From: Haliotis asinina
Taxonomy: Eukaryota; Mollusca; Gastropoda; Lepetellida; Haliotidae
DNA: 64,000 nucleotides
Direction: 5' to 3'
NCBI RefSeq assembly: GCF_037392515.1
Contig: NC_090281.1
Coordinates: forward strand, 44,306,645-44,370,644
Shown one piece after another: positions 48,386 to 62,600 of the stretch. The notes below the pieces were generated by a model. That model made no database searches, was not told the origin of the DNA, and saw nothing but the letters and a program-made list of their open reading frames with translations. The position numbers were made by a program, and so were the translations under genes. Numbering within the stretch: the stretch's first letter is position 1; every line of letters starts with the position of its first letter.

Positions 48386-49089
48386 GGCCAAATGGAGTTT
48401 GCATGACACAACCTGTAACATAAAATAAGCAAGGAAGGGGTCGAAGTGAAAATACTGCGCGATAAATCACTTGCTAAATTTACTTGGTTTGTAAATCTTC
48501 ACTCATCAGTATGTAGATACTTGTCAATATACATCTTTATATTTGGTCTCATAATCCTAATTACTTTATAATCATACTTGTATGCATTTTGAAACTTAAT
48601 AAAAAGAAGCGATCTGTGAATGTATGACAGGAATGTAATATCTAGACATTTTATCGTTTGCCTATATGAATCATAATTCGTACGCCCTACTGTATGTCCG
48701 AGTGCTTAACGATATAATAGTTCAGGGTGAAAGTGTGCTTTAATACATTATAGTTGGTGTTTGAACGAACCGTATTTCTTTTCCAAGATGCCGTATTTAA
48801 TAATTTGTAAGCCTAATTTCGATTAGTCTATGGCAGAAAACAAACGACGGTCTCTTGGACCTAAATTTAGAATCCTCGCACAGGGCTAACTGACGCGCTG
48901 TTCTTTTGACGTGTCAACCCCCTACGTTAAGACAAATGTTACTAGAAAAAAATATGATGAACAGTTTGGTAACGGTTTATGTTCGGGTTAAATATCTTCT
49001 TTAGATCATTTTAATTACATCTGTGATTCTCTTAAACCATACAAGGCAAAATGACCGTCTCATTTCTACTACCAACTAAAGTTTAGATC
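48386..49089. other. Unassigned spacer
   Basis: No gene, open frame or named element recognised. Confidence 0.3.
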
Positions 49090-49165
49090 TGTACATTCAG
49101 AGGAAGCTGACAAGTCAAGCGACATTCCACGATTGCATTGTGGGAATGTAAACATTGCCAACATT
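49090..49165 (-). repeat. Inverted copy of the 19245-19330 repeat
   Basis: GCGACATTCCACGATTGCAT then TGTGGGAATGTAAACATTG is the reverse complement of the core at 19262-19302. It ends immediately before the segmental repeat at 49168. Confidence 0.7.
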
Positions 49166-49167
49166 TC

Positions 49168-52100
49168 CGGTTTCTGCATGTAAACAGAGTGGTAGTGTAG
49201 CCTAGTTGTTCAAGTGTTGGCACGCCATGTTCAGTGCCAGTATTCGGGTCCCACTTAAATGCTATGCCTCACGCCCACTTCTGAGGCCCTTCGTTGGAGT
49301 ATTGCCAAAGCGGCATAAACCCACACTTACTCCCTGTTGATAAACCAATCTACATCCGCGAGAAAGGGGATTCCTGATGCTCATGCATAAATCATTTCTT
49401 TCAGACGCAGGAACCCTGGCACATTCTGGATTTGGTGTTGTGTCCCTCTAAACCCTTCCACCTGGACTTGGTGGTAGTGTAGATAGGGCCCCCTTCGTGC
49501 ATGCCATGTACGATGTTATCTATAGATGGCATCACTTAGTGTTAACCCACCATTCCGTCCTTCAGTAAGTAGTTCGAGACAAAGCAAGTCCCGGATGGTC
49601 ACTTTGAGAGTCAGTGTACTGGCCGAGTGCGCGGCCACCTGCTGGTAAAGTATTTCAATATTTCAGTTTAAAATTTAGATTAAAATTTGTTTTCACGACC
49701 CGACATATTTGTTTTACTTTTAAATCTATGGGGATGGTCGAATAACCGAATGGTTAAACCGATCGCTCATCACGTTTCAAATAACCCTAATTCGATTTCC
49801 CATATGGGAATGATGTGTGGAGCCTATATTTGTTGTTTCTCACCGTGATATAGCTGGTATGTTGCAAAAAGCGGTGTAAAAAGTACACTCATGCAGTCAT
49901 AATCTGTGTGAGAAGCATAAATTATGCAAAGTGTTCTGTGCCTTGTTTCGTAGAGCTGTCGCTTACGCAAGCAATTGTTTCTTTCAAACAATCTTTTGAA
50001 GAAATGCATCCTTGTTTACCTTGACGTCTACTGCAAAGTTACAACTTGAGTTTCATGTTTGAGATTTTTTTCACGTGGAGGCATATAACTTATATTTATA
50101 CACACAATAAGTACCAGTGATGTAAAATATATTCACTTTACTATTAGGGGCGTGAATACCATCGTCCTGGGGGCGGAAATGGACCCTGAAGTCCCCCAGA
50201 GGCAGGACGACTGCCAAGAAGACAATCCGTGGACAGAACTGGATCAAGGACTCTTCTGGACAGGATGTGGATGTTTTACTGTTCGTACATTTTGTGACAA
50301 TGTACTATGCGTGTTTACTACTGTAAACCAGTAGAATAGGTAGCGTTGCATACGTTGAGGGAACACGGTTCCAGAGTTTTTTTCTCAAAAATGTTTTCTT
50401 ATCTCTGGTTTTACGTGTCGGGCTTCAGTTACCTTTGACCTTGTTCAAATCTCAATTTTGAACAAGGTAAATTTAGACACACTTTCTGCGGCAACGATGT
50501 TGGTGGTTATGTTCTAGGATTTGGCACTGTTCAATGTTGGGAATGATGACATTAAAAAATCACCTAATATCACGTTTAGAAATATTGAAAACATTTCACG
50601 AGATATGTATACAAGAAATAAAGACATTTGTCTTCCTTAGTGCCATGTTACGTTTTTTTCACACGCAGAGGAGACGTCTTCACATCATGGAGGCTGCTCA
50701 CACACTGAGCATATGATCCCAGCACCGCACGTGCTTTTCATGGTCACATGATCGGAAAGTGGTGCTGGGATATATAAAGAAATTAACGAAAACTGCAAAA
50801 GTTTCAGTGAAAAGCGGGTTTTGTACTCCTGGTGGTTAGGTTACTATCAAGGGAGGTAATATCACACACTAGGCTGAAGTGATAGGGGCACTGTGCTACG
50901 GAGACACTACAACGTATAAAGGCATTTATAATGCATATGAAAATTATGTGATATCTGCATGCGGAAATTATACACAAAATATACCGTATGTATCTTGCAT
51001 TAACAATATCTAACCAGAACGTATAATACAAAAGCTTATCAACGTTACCAGATCACATCGCACAGACGTTTAGTTCAATGTATGTACCAAACAATCCAGT
51101 GATATCTGTAGATGAGACAAGACATTAAATGAAAAGCTCCCACCAACATTCAACAGTCTAGAAGATCACATTGAGCAAACTTGTAAGTTTATTTGGAAAC
51201 AGTATCTGCAGCCAATCACATTCCTTCACCAGTTGACCATGGTTGGAGCATTTGTGATGGTCAGTTTATCCCTATTCTGGTGTTCGGATGTCGAGAGATT
51301 CTGCTCCCCGTGGATTGGTTGAACTGACATAGAGTAAACGCAATACAGTCAGTATGCCATCAGAGAGATCTATGTCAATGGAGATGAACTGATTTATTGT
51401 GCACAGAGACATGTCTTTATGTATTGCAGGTGATTGTTGCCCGAGCAGCTTTGACTTCTAGATGACTCCAATTCTGACACGATGTAACATATGATATGAA
51501 AGAATGTGAAGAGGAGAGTTATTTATAAGCTTCTGAGTGTATCAAAAGTGATTAAAAGATAGACCATTTGAATAGCTACAACAAGATCTTAGACGCAGTT
51601 ATCGACCGTGAAGCATAGTTTTCTAATACTTTGGAAATGTTATTTCATCAAATATTTTAGGAATGTGAAGCTTTTATTAACCATAACATTGAAATATAAT
51701 TTTTAGTTAAACATGTGACACCAAATGAATTGTTTGTGTTATATATCAGAACAAATTTAGGTCCCTGCTATTTATAAGTAGTAAAACTAAAATAGCGGCC
51801 ATTTTGAATTCTGAATAATATGAAATATTTCCACATAACATGCTGTCACTCTCGAAGTAAACAGGAAACAAAAACAACTCATTCTAGTCACAAAAATAAT
51901 GTAAACTTTCAATAAATAACTCACCACCACACATTTCCATGAAAAGTCGGAGAATCGCTAAAATCCCCTGCCTCAAAGAATAAGCTGTAAAACATTATAT
52001 TACCACGACATGACCATACAAAATCACTTGTTTTGTGCCCAAGCCACCACTCTAGAAGAGACAAGCGCAAAAAAAAAACATTCAGTGTTATTTTTTATGT

Positions 52101-52500
52101 AAATGTAACTGCCGAGAAGGCACACACGACAATTCAAGATGGCGGCCAAAATAGCGGCCATTTTGGTTATTTTCAAAAGCAAAAATATGTCAAAACATTT
52201 ATACATCCTAAATCAATATACACAGTCAAAATGAAAGTGTTCAGATTGATAGTAGTAAAACTATCCATGATTAACTTTGAGATGTTGTCGAGCAGCAAAC
52301 CAAATGCCATGAAAATGCTCACAGCCCCCCTCCCCACCACATAAAATGGCCTGTGAAAAAAACTGATACCACAATCTGAGAGTATCACAGGCCTTTTCAT
52401 GAGCTCAAGACATTATACTAACTGAAAATAGTGTCAAACCAAATCAGTACTGGGGAGGCTCCGACATCAGATTTTTCAGCTGCCTCCTCTTGGACTAGAA
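49168..52500 (+). repeat. Segmental repeat, copy 2
   Basis: Direct, diverged copy of 30440-33435. Relative to the array unit it lacks about 250 bp after CCTTCCACCTGGACTT (49470). It contains SINE-like segments at ~49185-49340 and ~49730-49890, the cassette at ~50150, and extra sequence not in copy 1 around 50560-51000, including an 11-bp-arm hairpin (50716-50726 and 50761-50771). Confidence 0.85.
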
Positions 52501-53322
52501 ATCAAAGACTCTTGCAACAGTGCAAACAGAGTGACCAGCCATAAGCCCCCCAACAGCATGCTGATGTTCTTGATTTGAAAGGCGTGGAATTCCCAAAGAA
52601 AGATGAAGTTTATGTTTTTTTTAATTCCAGTTCACATTCAATGTGCGTGCTCATGAATTTTTTTCAAACGTGCATTTCTTCTCTTTCATATTTTGATATA
52701 CAAAATCAAGGTTTGTCCGTGAACTTATAATTTCATGAAATTAAAGCACTCATAATCTTTACTACTATTTAATATACTTGTGAGTTACCTGACCATACAG
52801 AAAATGAAAAAAAGGCCGGACATTTATCAGTGTAACTTTTTCAGTTTGCGGATAATGTTGACTCGTGTGAAGTGAAAAATGAAAATTGTGAAGTGATATT
52901 CCAAATTTACACATTGTTCTAGCTAATTGTTTGTCTCGAAACAGCTGTATATAATAATTCAGTTTCCACAAGAGATTTTATATCAACATAATTCACTAAC
53001 GAAGACGACTCCGAACTATGATGCCATGTTTGGAATCTCTTAGAAGTTCTTGCACACGAAAACGTGTTCTTGTCACAGTATCCTTGTATGTCCTCACATA
53101 CGCCATTGTATAATTTTTGTCTCAAATACGATGACCAGTTGACCTTACCATTATCGTTTAAAACTGTAAAGAAATAATGTAACTATAGAAGGGGTATCGA
53201 CTTCCTTTCATTCGCAAGAGCTTAACTCAGTACTTAATTACTAAACATCATAGTGACCAGGAACAATAGAACACTTGTATATTGCTTTACAATAAAAAAA
53301 ATCCTCCCAACTAAATTGTATA
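52501..53322. other. Unassigned 3' flank of gene B
   Basis: Two 68-codon minus-strand frames (52765-52971, 52919-53125) have no motif that I recognise. No gene called. Confidence 0.3.
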
Positions 53323-53328
53323 TTTATT
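53323..53328 (-). terminator. Polyadenylation signal of GH27 gene B
   Basis: AATAAA on the minus strand, 22 bp beyond the stop codon, in the same TAATAAATA context as gene A. Confidence 0.65.
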
Positions 53329-53349
53329 ACAAATAGAAGGAAGACGATT

Positions 53350-53607
53350 TCAAAGAGGAACCGTCTTGATCAGCACAATTCCCGTTGGATTGACTGTCAC
53401 ATTGAACTGACCACTCGGCTTAAACATTCCCATACTGACGTCATCAAACACTTCTGTAACGTTATAGCCGTTCTGATTGGTCAGTGTGATATCCGCCAGT
53501 GTCAAAGACAAGCGCGTTGGTGTTTCATCGGAGTTCGGGTTGAAGAAAGCTACTGCATAACTTCCGGGTTTGACCAAAGGTTTCAGCCACACCTGCACGT
53601 TTTGAAT
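53350..53607 (-). CDS. Gene B exon 7
   Basis: 258 bp, acceptor CTGCAG|ATTCAA, ending [14 protein letters not shown] and TGA. Confidence 0.92.
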   Translation of the reverse strand: MQNVQVWLKPLVKPGSYAVAFFNPNSDETPTRLSLTLADITLTNQNGYNVTEVFDDVSMGMFKPSGQFNVTVNPTGIVLIKTVPL

Positions 53608-56600
53608 CTGCAGTCCACAGAAAAAGGAATGGTCATTTGTGAGCGCCTCGTGCTGTCAGGACCATTGGAAAAAAGATAGGTACAGGAACAGACAGATTCA
53701 AGCGCAGACACAGAAATCGACGATGACATGGACGTAGGCACAGATAGAAACATACACTGACATGGATAAAGACATAGATACAGATAGAAACATACACTGA
53801 CATGGATAAAGACATAGATACAGATATAAACATGCACTGACATGGATAAAGACATAGATACAGATAGAAACATACACTGACATGGATAAAGACATAGATA
53901 CAGATGGACACATACACTGACATGGATAAAGACATAGATACAGATGGACACATACACTGACATGGATAAAGACATAGATACAGATAGAAACATACACTGA
54001 CATGGATAAAGACATAGATACAGATAGAAACATACACTGACATGGATAAAGACATAGATACAGATAGAAACATACACTGACATGGATAAAGACATAGATA
54101 CAGATGGACACATACACTGACATGGATAAAGACATAGATACAGATGGACACATACACTGACATGGATAAAGACATAGATACAGATGGACACATACACTGA
54201 CATGGATAAAGACATAGATACAGATGGACACATACATACTGAGAGATTCAAGTATGGAATGAGCGGAAAGTTCAAGTATCTCGGATATATTGTTATTCTC
54301 ACAGCAAAGGAACTGTCCACAATTACCACTGGGTTGAACTTGGGACAAATGTGACTAATTCGTAGGAAATTTTCTGCTTCGGATCAGAATTAGAAATAAA
54401 TTTAACATCCCAGCGTCACGATCAATAAAACGTTCGTGGCACTACGAGTGTACGACATTCGTAACCTATGATAAACCGCTGAGTTACGACAGGTCGTAAC
54501 TTTATGAACGCTTTGTGGCTACAGACTCATCCCCGTTGTAATCCCATTTATTTCATATTGCTGTATCCGCGCTGACATAAGGTTTAAAGTATTTGTATAT
54601 ATGTGGAAGAAAACATGGACCTTGACGTTGCCCAAACATCCCACCTCTTTAATCATATTGGCTCCCTTTACAAGTGGGTCCTGGTTGATGGCGATGACGT
54701 TCCTGTTTTGTAGAATGGCTTTGGCTTCTGGTCTCATGGTCCTCAGATCAGCGGAGATATAGAGTGGGGCGGCAAACATTGCCCACATCCCGAACTGTGA
54801 CTTCTCCTGGTCATAGCTCAGACTGAAGTCTCCGATGATCAACTGTGTATAAGCATCAATTTATCAGAATACATGTCAGTTTTGGGGTAATTTGTTAATA
54901 CCAATATTCACAGGACATTTATGTAAAGGTCCAGACATAAAAAGGGCTTAATTGAGCCAGTTGTAACTGAATGAGGTCAAACATCAAGCAAAATATATGG
55001 AACCTGTTTCGAGAGGGCTGCTAGATTATATCAGCCATTCGCATGTCGTACCTCATCTGGATCGTTGATGGACCCTGGACCTGATACGGAGATGAAGTCG
55101 CCGACGTTTTGGGCGTAGTGTTGGATGATGGAGAGGACGGAGGGCCAGGTGTCAAGGATGTCGGTGAAGGTCCTCCAGCTGTTGCAGTACTCGCTGTTGC
55201 GGATGTAGTGAGAGTGCTGGGGACGCAGATACGAGGAGCTTAAGAAGAAGACTTTAACTAGTAACATACATACGGTGTATTGTGAAAATCTCATTCAAGA
55301 CAAATGCGACTTCACAGTCAGAGACTCAAGGTCATTATCTGCGTTAAATTTTGAACTCTATTCCTCTACATTGAACAATGACCAGTTTTCTATGAATACC
55401 TCTTTCCGTGGCGATGCCACCGTTAGTTCAGCCAGTAAAATTAAAATTATTCGTGTGGTTCTATAAGCTAGTCAATGTTTACCTAATTCATGGTGCAAGT
55501 TGCAGGTATACATACCTGGCTCTGGTCTCCACTCCACCATTCACACGTGAAGAGGATGGGTCTGCCAGTAGCGTTCAGACTTTGACTCATCAAGGGGAAA
55601 TCTGAAACAAACAATTCCACGAAATAATACATAAACAGATCGCCATATTACCACTTGGTGATAAATCGATGTCTCATATGTCTCCACTGGATGTACAACG
55701 TCAGTGAGAGAGGACAAAACCTCAGATACTACAACATTAAGTGCTGTGCATTTTCGTATTTCGGAGAGTGTCTTCAGCATGGTAGCACATACACTGGGTA
55801 TGTAAGCTGGTGGTCAGAATCAGTTTCCAAGTGTGTACCTATCTGTACGATAGTTCATGATGTCATAGGAGTGCGAGTACAAATGTGCATGTCGTTTTTC
55901 CGTTCATATTAATCTGACAGAGATCACTGAAATGATGTTCACTCAGTCATTAAGTTCGTGATGTTAAGGAAATATGTCTTGGCGTTAAAAAAGTATGGCA
56001 TACACTGTGAGGGAGTGAGTTCAGTCTTAGCAATATTCCAGCAATATCACGGCGTGGGACACCCGAGATGAGGATTAGGAAGCTTTAACCATGAGGCTAC
56101 CCTTATATGACTGACCCAATGAACTCAAAGTTGACATCTTACCGTAACATGATGTTTAGGATCTTGACTTCATGAGAAAAACTTGATACTACTTTTTCTG
56201 GGTATTTCAAAACCCACAGCACACACAAACTGCCTTTTGAAAACATGTTACTATACACAAATTCGTAATACTGTTGTCATAATACACAGGGTTCAGTGAA
56301 ATAATTGCTTGAGATTTTACGTATTGCCGATTCGGTTGTGTTAGTGTTACAGCCATCAAACTTGAGCAAGTCTAGTTCCCATGTAGCAAACGTCTCGGCG
56401 TCCTGTTTCGTGTAGTCCTGACTGCCAGGGTACCCTGCGCACGTCTTGGTACCGACGTCTCCGTAGATACCCAGTTTTAGCCCACGGGAATGTACCTGTG
56501 AAGATGAACATAGCAGATCCAATACACGTTGCCATTATATGACATTATATGGTTACATATGGTCGGATTGTGTAGAACGAATGGGGCTTCCACGGGTACT

Positions 56601-59600
56601 CAAGTACTCGAGTCCTGTTTATCTGGACTCGAGGCCATTTACTGGGACGCGATGACTCGATTAGGGGAGATAACTCTAATTATTGGGTTACGTTGATAAA
56701 CTGCTATGTGCTAAACATGAGCGGCAGTTAACGTCTGACATTGCATATCACTTGAGACGTCATTGGTTAGAATGATAAGGTAACTATCTTGTTGAAGATT
56801 GAAATTCTCATGAAACTAAATCAGTCAATATGAACAATCAAGCGCATGTTTGGTGTATATATTGTAGTCTTTGATTTTACATTATGATAACGATGGACAT
56901 TGATGAGAAATTCTAAAATGATCGGAACACATTCCATGCCTTAAACTGTAATGGTTAAATGACACATATAAGTGTTACTAAGTTACCAACTTCAGTATTG
57001 ATCAAACAGTCACCGTATTGTGCATTGCTCTGCCTAGCACACTATAATTTGCTTGAAAGGTATGAATTTCGAGTTCTTGGGTCCGAATCGAGTCTGACCT
57101 CTCGAGAACTCGAGTCCAAGAAAATTGACTCATTGAAGCTCAAAGGATGACACAGAACAAATAGACATATGGTCCCCTCTTCGTTAAAAAATATTCAGAC
57201 ACTTATCTTAAGAACTTTATCATCAGTAAAACGATTGAGGAAACATTTTCGTCCTGTTGTCTGAGTATATACCGGCCGGAAACATATATCCATGACTGAT
57301 GATGGCTAAATGAGAAATGTTGATTCGATGATAAAGAATTTGATTGCACTTTTAATTTGGACCATAAGTGTTTTGTACTTCGGATAGTGATTTCAGCATA
57401 GTAGCACATACATTGGGTATGCAGTTTGGAGATCAAAATCAATTTTCAAGTGTGGACCTATCTGTCCAACAGTTCATGATGTCGTAGAAGTGCGTGTACG
57501 AATGTGCAGTTCGTCCTTCCTTTCACATTCTGACAGATCACTAAAATGATGTTCACTCAGTCATTAGTAGCCTCATGAGTGTGTTTGTCCTAATATTTGA
57601 TTGTCCTGCGGTCAGCACCTTGGTCTGCATCATCAACGCCATCCTCAACTCTTGGACTGTAACGTCAACACCATCATCAGTCCTTGGATTGTTTCATCAA
57701 CAACACCCTTAACCCTTGGACTGCATCATCAACACCACCTTCAACCCTTGGACTGCATCATCAACATCACCTTCAACCCTTGGACTGCATCATCAACGTC
57801 ACCCTCAACCCTTGGACTGCATCAGCAACACCACCCTCAACTCTTGGACTGCATCATGAACGTCACCCTCAACCCTTGGACTGCATCATCAACGCCACCC
57901 TCAACCCTTGGACTGCATCATCAACGCCACATTCAACCCTTGGACTGCATCAGCAACACCACCTTCAACCCTTGGACTGCATCATCAACGTCACCCTCAA
58001 CCCTTGGACTGCATCAGCAACACCACCCTCAACTCTTGGACTGCATCATGAACGTCACCCTCAACCCTTGGACTGCATCATGAACGTCACCCTCAACCCT
58101 TGGACTGCATCATCAACGTCACCCTCAACCCTTGGACTGCATCATCAACGCCACCCTCAACCCTTGGACTGCATCAGCAACACCACCCTCAACCCTTGGA
58201 CTGCATCAGCAACACCACCCTCAACCCTTCGATGGTATCATCAACACCACCTTCAACCCTTGGTCTGCATCATCAACGCCATCCTCAACCCTTGGACTGC
58301 ATCATCAACGTCACCCTCAACCCTTGGACTGCATCATCAACGCCATCCTCAACCCTTGGACTGCATCATCAACGTCACCCTCAACCCTTGGACTGCATCA
58401 TCAACACCACCCTCAACCCTTGGACTGCATCAGCAACACCACCCTCAACCCTTGGACTGCATCAGCAACACCACCCTCAACCCTTCGATGGTATCATCAA
58501 CACCACCTTCAACCCTTTGTCTGCATCATCAACGCCATCCTCAACCCTTGGACTGCATCATCAACGTCACCCTCAACCCTTGGACTGCATCATCAACGCC
58601 ACCCTCAACCCTTGGACTGCATCAGCAACACCACCCTCAACCCTTGGACTGCATCAGCAACACCACCCTCAACCCTTCGATGGTATCATCAACACCACCT
58701 TCAACCCTTGGTCTGCATCATCAACGCCATCCTCAACCCTTGGACTGCATCATCAACGTCACCCTCAACCCTTGGACTGCATCATCAACGCCACCCTCAA
58801 CCCTTGGACTGCATCATCAACACCACCCTCAACCCTTGGACTGCATCATCAACACCACCCTCAACCCTTGGACAGCATCATTAACACCATCCTCAACCCT
58901 TGGACTGCATCATCAACACCATCCCCAACATTTGAACTGCATCATCAACACCATCCCCAAGCCTTGGACTGCATCATCAACACCATCCCCAACCCTTGGA
59001 CTGCATCGTTAACACCACCCTCAACCCTTGGACTGCATCATCAACGCCATCCTCAACCCTTGGACTGCATCATCAACGTCACCCTCAACCCTTGGACTGC
59101 ATCATCAACACCACCCTCAACCCTTGGACTGCATCAGCAACACCACCCTCAACCCTTGGACAGCATCATTAACACCATCCTCAACCCTAGGACTGCATCA
59201 TCAACACCATCCCCAACATTTGAACTGCATCATCAACACCATCCCCAACCCTTGGACTGCATCATTAACACCATCCTCAACTCTTGGACGGCATCATAAA
59301 CACCATCCTCAACCCTTGGATTGTATCATCAACACCACCCTCAACCCTTCGATTGTACAAATCAACGCCACCTAAACCCTTGGACTGTATCATCAACGTC
59401 ATCCTCATCCCTTGTACTGCATCATCAACGCCATTCTCAACCCTTGGACTGCATCATCAACGTCACCCTCAACCCTTGGACTGCATCAGCAACACCACCC
59501 TCAACCCTTGGACTGCATCATCAACACTACCCTCAACCCTTGGACAGCATCATTAACACCATCCTCAACCCTTGGGCTGCATCATCAACACCACCCCCAA

Positions 59601-62600
59601 CATTTGAACTGCATCATCAACACCATCCCCAACCCTTGGACTGCATCATTAACACCATCCTCAACTCGTGGACGGCATCATAAACACCATCCTCAACCCT
59701 TGGATTGTATCATCAACACCACCCTCAACCCTTCGATTGTACAAATCAACGCCACCTAAACCCTTGAACTGTATCATCAACGTCATCCTCATCCCTTGTA
59801 CTGCATCATCAACACCACCTTCAGCCCTTGGACTGTATCATCAACACCACCCTCAACCCTTGGACTGCATCATCAACACCATCCTCAACCCTTGGACTGT
59901 ATCGTCAACACCATCATCAGCCCTTGGATTGTGTCATCAACACCACCCTCAACCCTTGGACTGTATCATCAACGCCACCCTCATCCCTTGGACTGCATCA
60001 TCAACTCCACCCTCAGCCCTTGGACAGCATCCTCAACACCACCCTCAACCCTTGGACTGCATCCTCAACACCAACCCAAACGAACAACTCCATTCATCAT
60101 TAGCCTGCACGACATTGGTACAGCCAGTCTCTAGATCAGCCAACAAACACCAAGCCAACATTGATGTAGTTTTAAAGAGAGGCAACGGACCTACCTTCAC
60201 AACTAAAGAAGACTGAGGTACAGTTTAAAACAGTGTGACTGTGATGATTCAAGTACCGATGGAACCTCAGTGATGAACTCAGATTCTTAAATCCGCCATA
60301 TATCAATTGCAACAAAACTCACCAAAGAACCGTGCGGGGCCCCTACAAGATTACTGGAGGCTGTTCACATCCACATATCCAAACCAGCCATAAGGTTCTT
60401 TCATCACAACTGCCTGCCATCGGTTAGTTATTTACTAAGCGATTATAATTCCACCATGCCCTCCGGTGAAAATCCTGTTTAGAACGGGACATCAGTAGCC
60501 CATGCTTGTCATAAGAGGCGTCTAATGGGATCAGGTGGTCAGGTTTGCTGACTTGCTTGACACATGTCATAGTATCCCAATTCCGTGGATCGGTGCCCAT
60601 GCTGTTGATCGCTGGATTGTCTGGTCTGTACTTACGTTTTGGTCTACAGTGAGCTTATAAGGGAAATACTGCCCCGCGTTCCACATGCACGCAGTTTCAG
60701 ATCCCATCGTCCTTACACGGGTCACTTAGGAATTCGGAACAGGAAAGACGGTTGAAAGGAATTTCTGAAGTTTGGGTTCAGGTAAACTCTTACACGTCGA
60801 GAGAGACCAAGGGACATGATTGTTGTATTTGATAAGAAAAGGTGGAACATTCAAATATGATCTGGCGAGAAAAGCATTTGAGGCAATAGGAGAGTTAGCG
60901 TGAATTATTTCTTACATATCGAGAGAGGCCAAGGATTCCGTTAGGGAACCTCTCTGGATCTGCCACAAGGTTGCCGTCAGCGTCCCGAGATTTGGCGGGC
61001 CAGCAGTCGTCGATGCCGATGTATTCGTATCCGAGCTCGCGGTAGCCTTCCTCCGCAATAATGTCTGCCATCTTCATGAACAAATTCTCACTGGAATTAT
61101 AATTGTAACTATCAGTAATAATTAGAATGAGCCTTGGGATTAAACCAGAGGCTGTTCACAAGATCGTGAATCTGAATTAAATAAAGCACATATGTTGACA
61201 CGTGAGTGAGTGAGTGAGTGAGTTTTACGCCGCACTCAGCAATATTACAGCTATATGGCGTCGGTCTGTAAATAATCGAGTCTGGACCAGACAATCCAGT
61301 TATCAACAGCATGAGCATCGATCTGCGCAATTGGGAACCGATGACATGTGTCAACCAAGAGAGCGAGTCTGACCACCAGATCCCGTTAGTCACCTCTTAC
61401 GACAAGCTGAGTCGCCTTTTATGGCAAGCATGGGTTGCTGGAGGCCTATTCTACCCCGGGACCTTCACGGGTCCTATGGAGTGAGTGAGTTTGGTATATT
61501 ACGGCGGGAGACATCTGAAATAGGCTTCACGGATTGTAGGCAAGTTGGGAATCGAACCCGTGTCTTCAGCGTACAAGCCAACGCTTTACCCATTGGCTAC
61601 CCTACCTTCCCTGGTTATCCAAATCACTCCTAGTGCGTGTGGTTTAACACAATTCAAAACAATATTTCATGTTATATCATGTCAGTTTGATGAGCAGTCG
61701 CCTTTTATGGCATGCATGGGTTGCTATTCTACCCCGGACCACCACTGGTCTGATGTTTTGCCATAATATAGTCTAGGAATGAAGTATTGCGTTTTAGTTT
61801 TACGCCGCTTTCAGCAATATTCCAGCAGTATCAGGGCGGGGGACTCCATAAAATGGGTTTCAGACATTGTACCCATATGGGGAATCGTACCCCGGGTCTG
61901 CGGCGGGACGAGCGAACGTTTTAACCACTAGGCCACCCCAGGAATGAGATAAACACTTCTTAAACTTAACGTTGTCAGATTGACTTATTGCGTGTTGTTT
62001 TATGGATATCCTCACAGCGTCTGATCGTTATGAAAAAGAAGTACAGATCCAAACATGCAGTGTTTCAGCTGACTTGAAAAAGTCGCAGGGAATCTATTGG
62101 GTCTGTTCGACACATGTGTATAATCAACATTCACTGACACATGGTCTTGTAATCGCTGAGGGTTCGCGAACTACTTAGAACATGCCTCCCGCCATGTCTA
62201 TCGTGTCGGCCATTTTGACGTCCTCTATTTCGTGTGGGTGTATCAGACACGTTAAACGTTGTCTGATGTCACTGTCTTGATGCGGTATTTCGTAAAATAT
62301 CTCTTGATGATACTATATAAAATCTATAATCGGTAACCCAACGGAAGATGCTCTCGTCGAGCACACATCCGCTTATGTAACTATTGTTCACGACTTTGCA
62401 GTTGGCCGTCGTAGGGCTGTTAGGGTACATACTAAGTCGCAAGTCCTCAAAATCTCTTGCAGGTTTCGGTGTGGTAGCTTAGTAACTAACGCGTTAAACC
62501 GTCACGCCGAAGGCCCAAGTTCCCTCATGGATACAACGTGTGAAACCCACTTCCGGTGACCCCGCCATGGTGTTATTGGAATGTCGCTAAAGGCAGCGTA

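Noticed and set aside
52765-53125. Minus-strand frames as a LINE C-terminus
   Set aside because: I considered similarity to LINE polymerase tails but could not line up consecutive landmarks.
53583-54348. Frames of 186-248 codons on the minus strand at the 40-bp array
   Set aside because: They are the minisatellite read in three frames inside a defined intron.
57684-59299. Open frames of 442, 399 and 250 codons in the 32-bp array as genes
   Set aside because: All three frames give the same cycling peptides, as the 32-bp period dictates. There is no leader, splice signal or family match.
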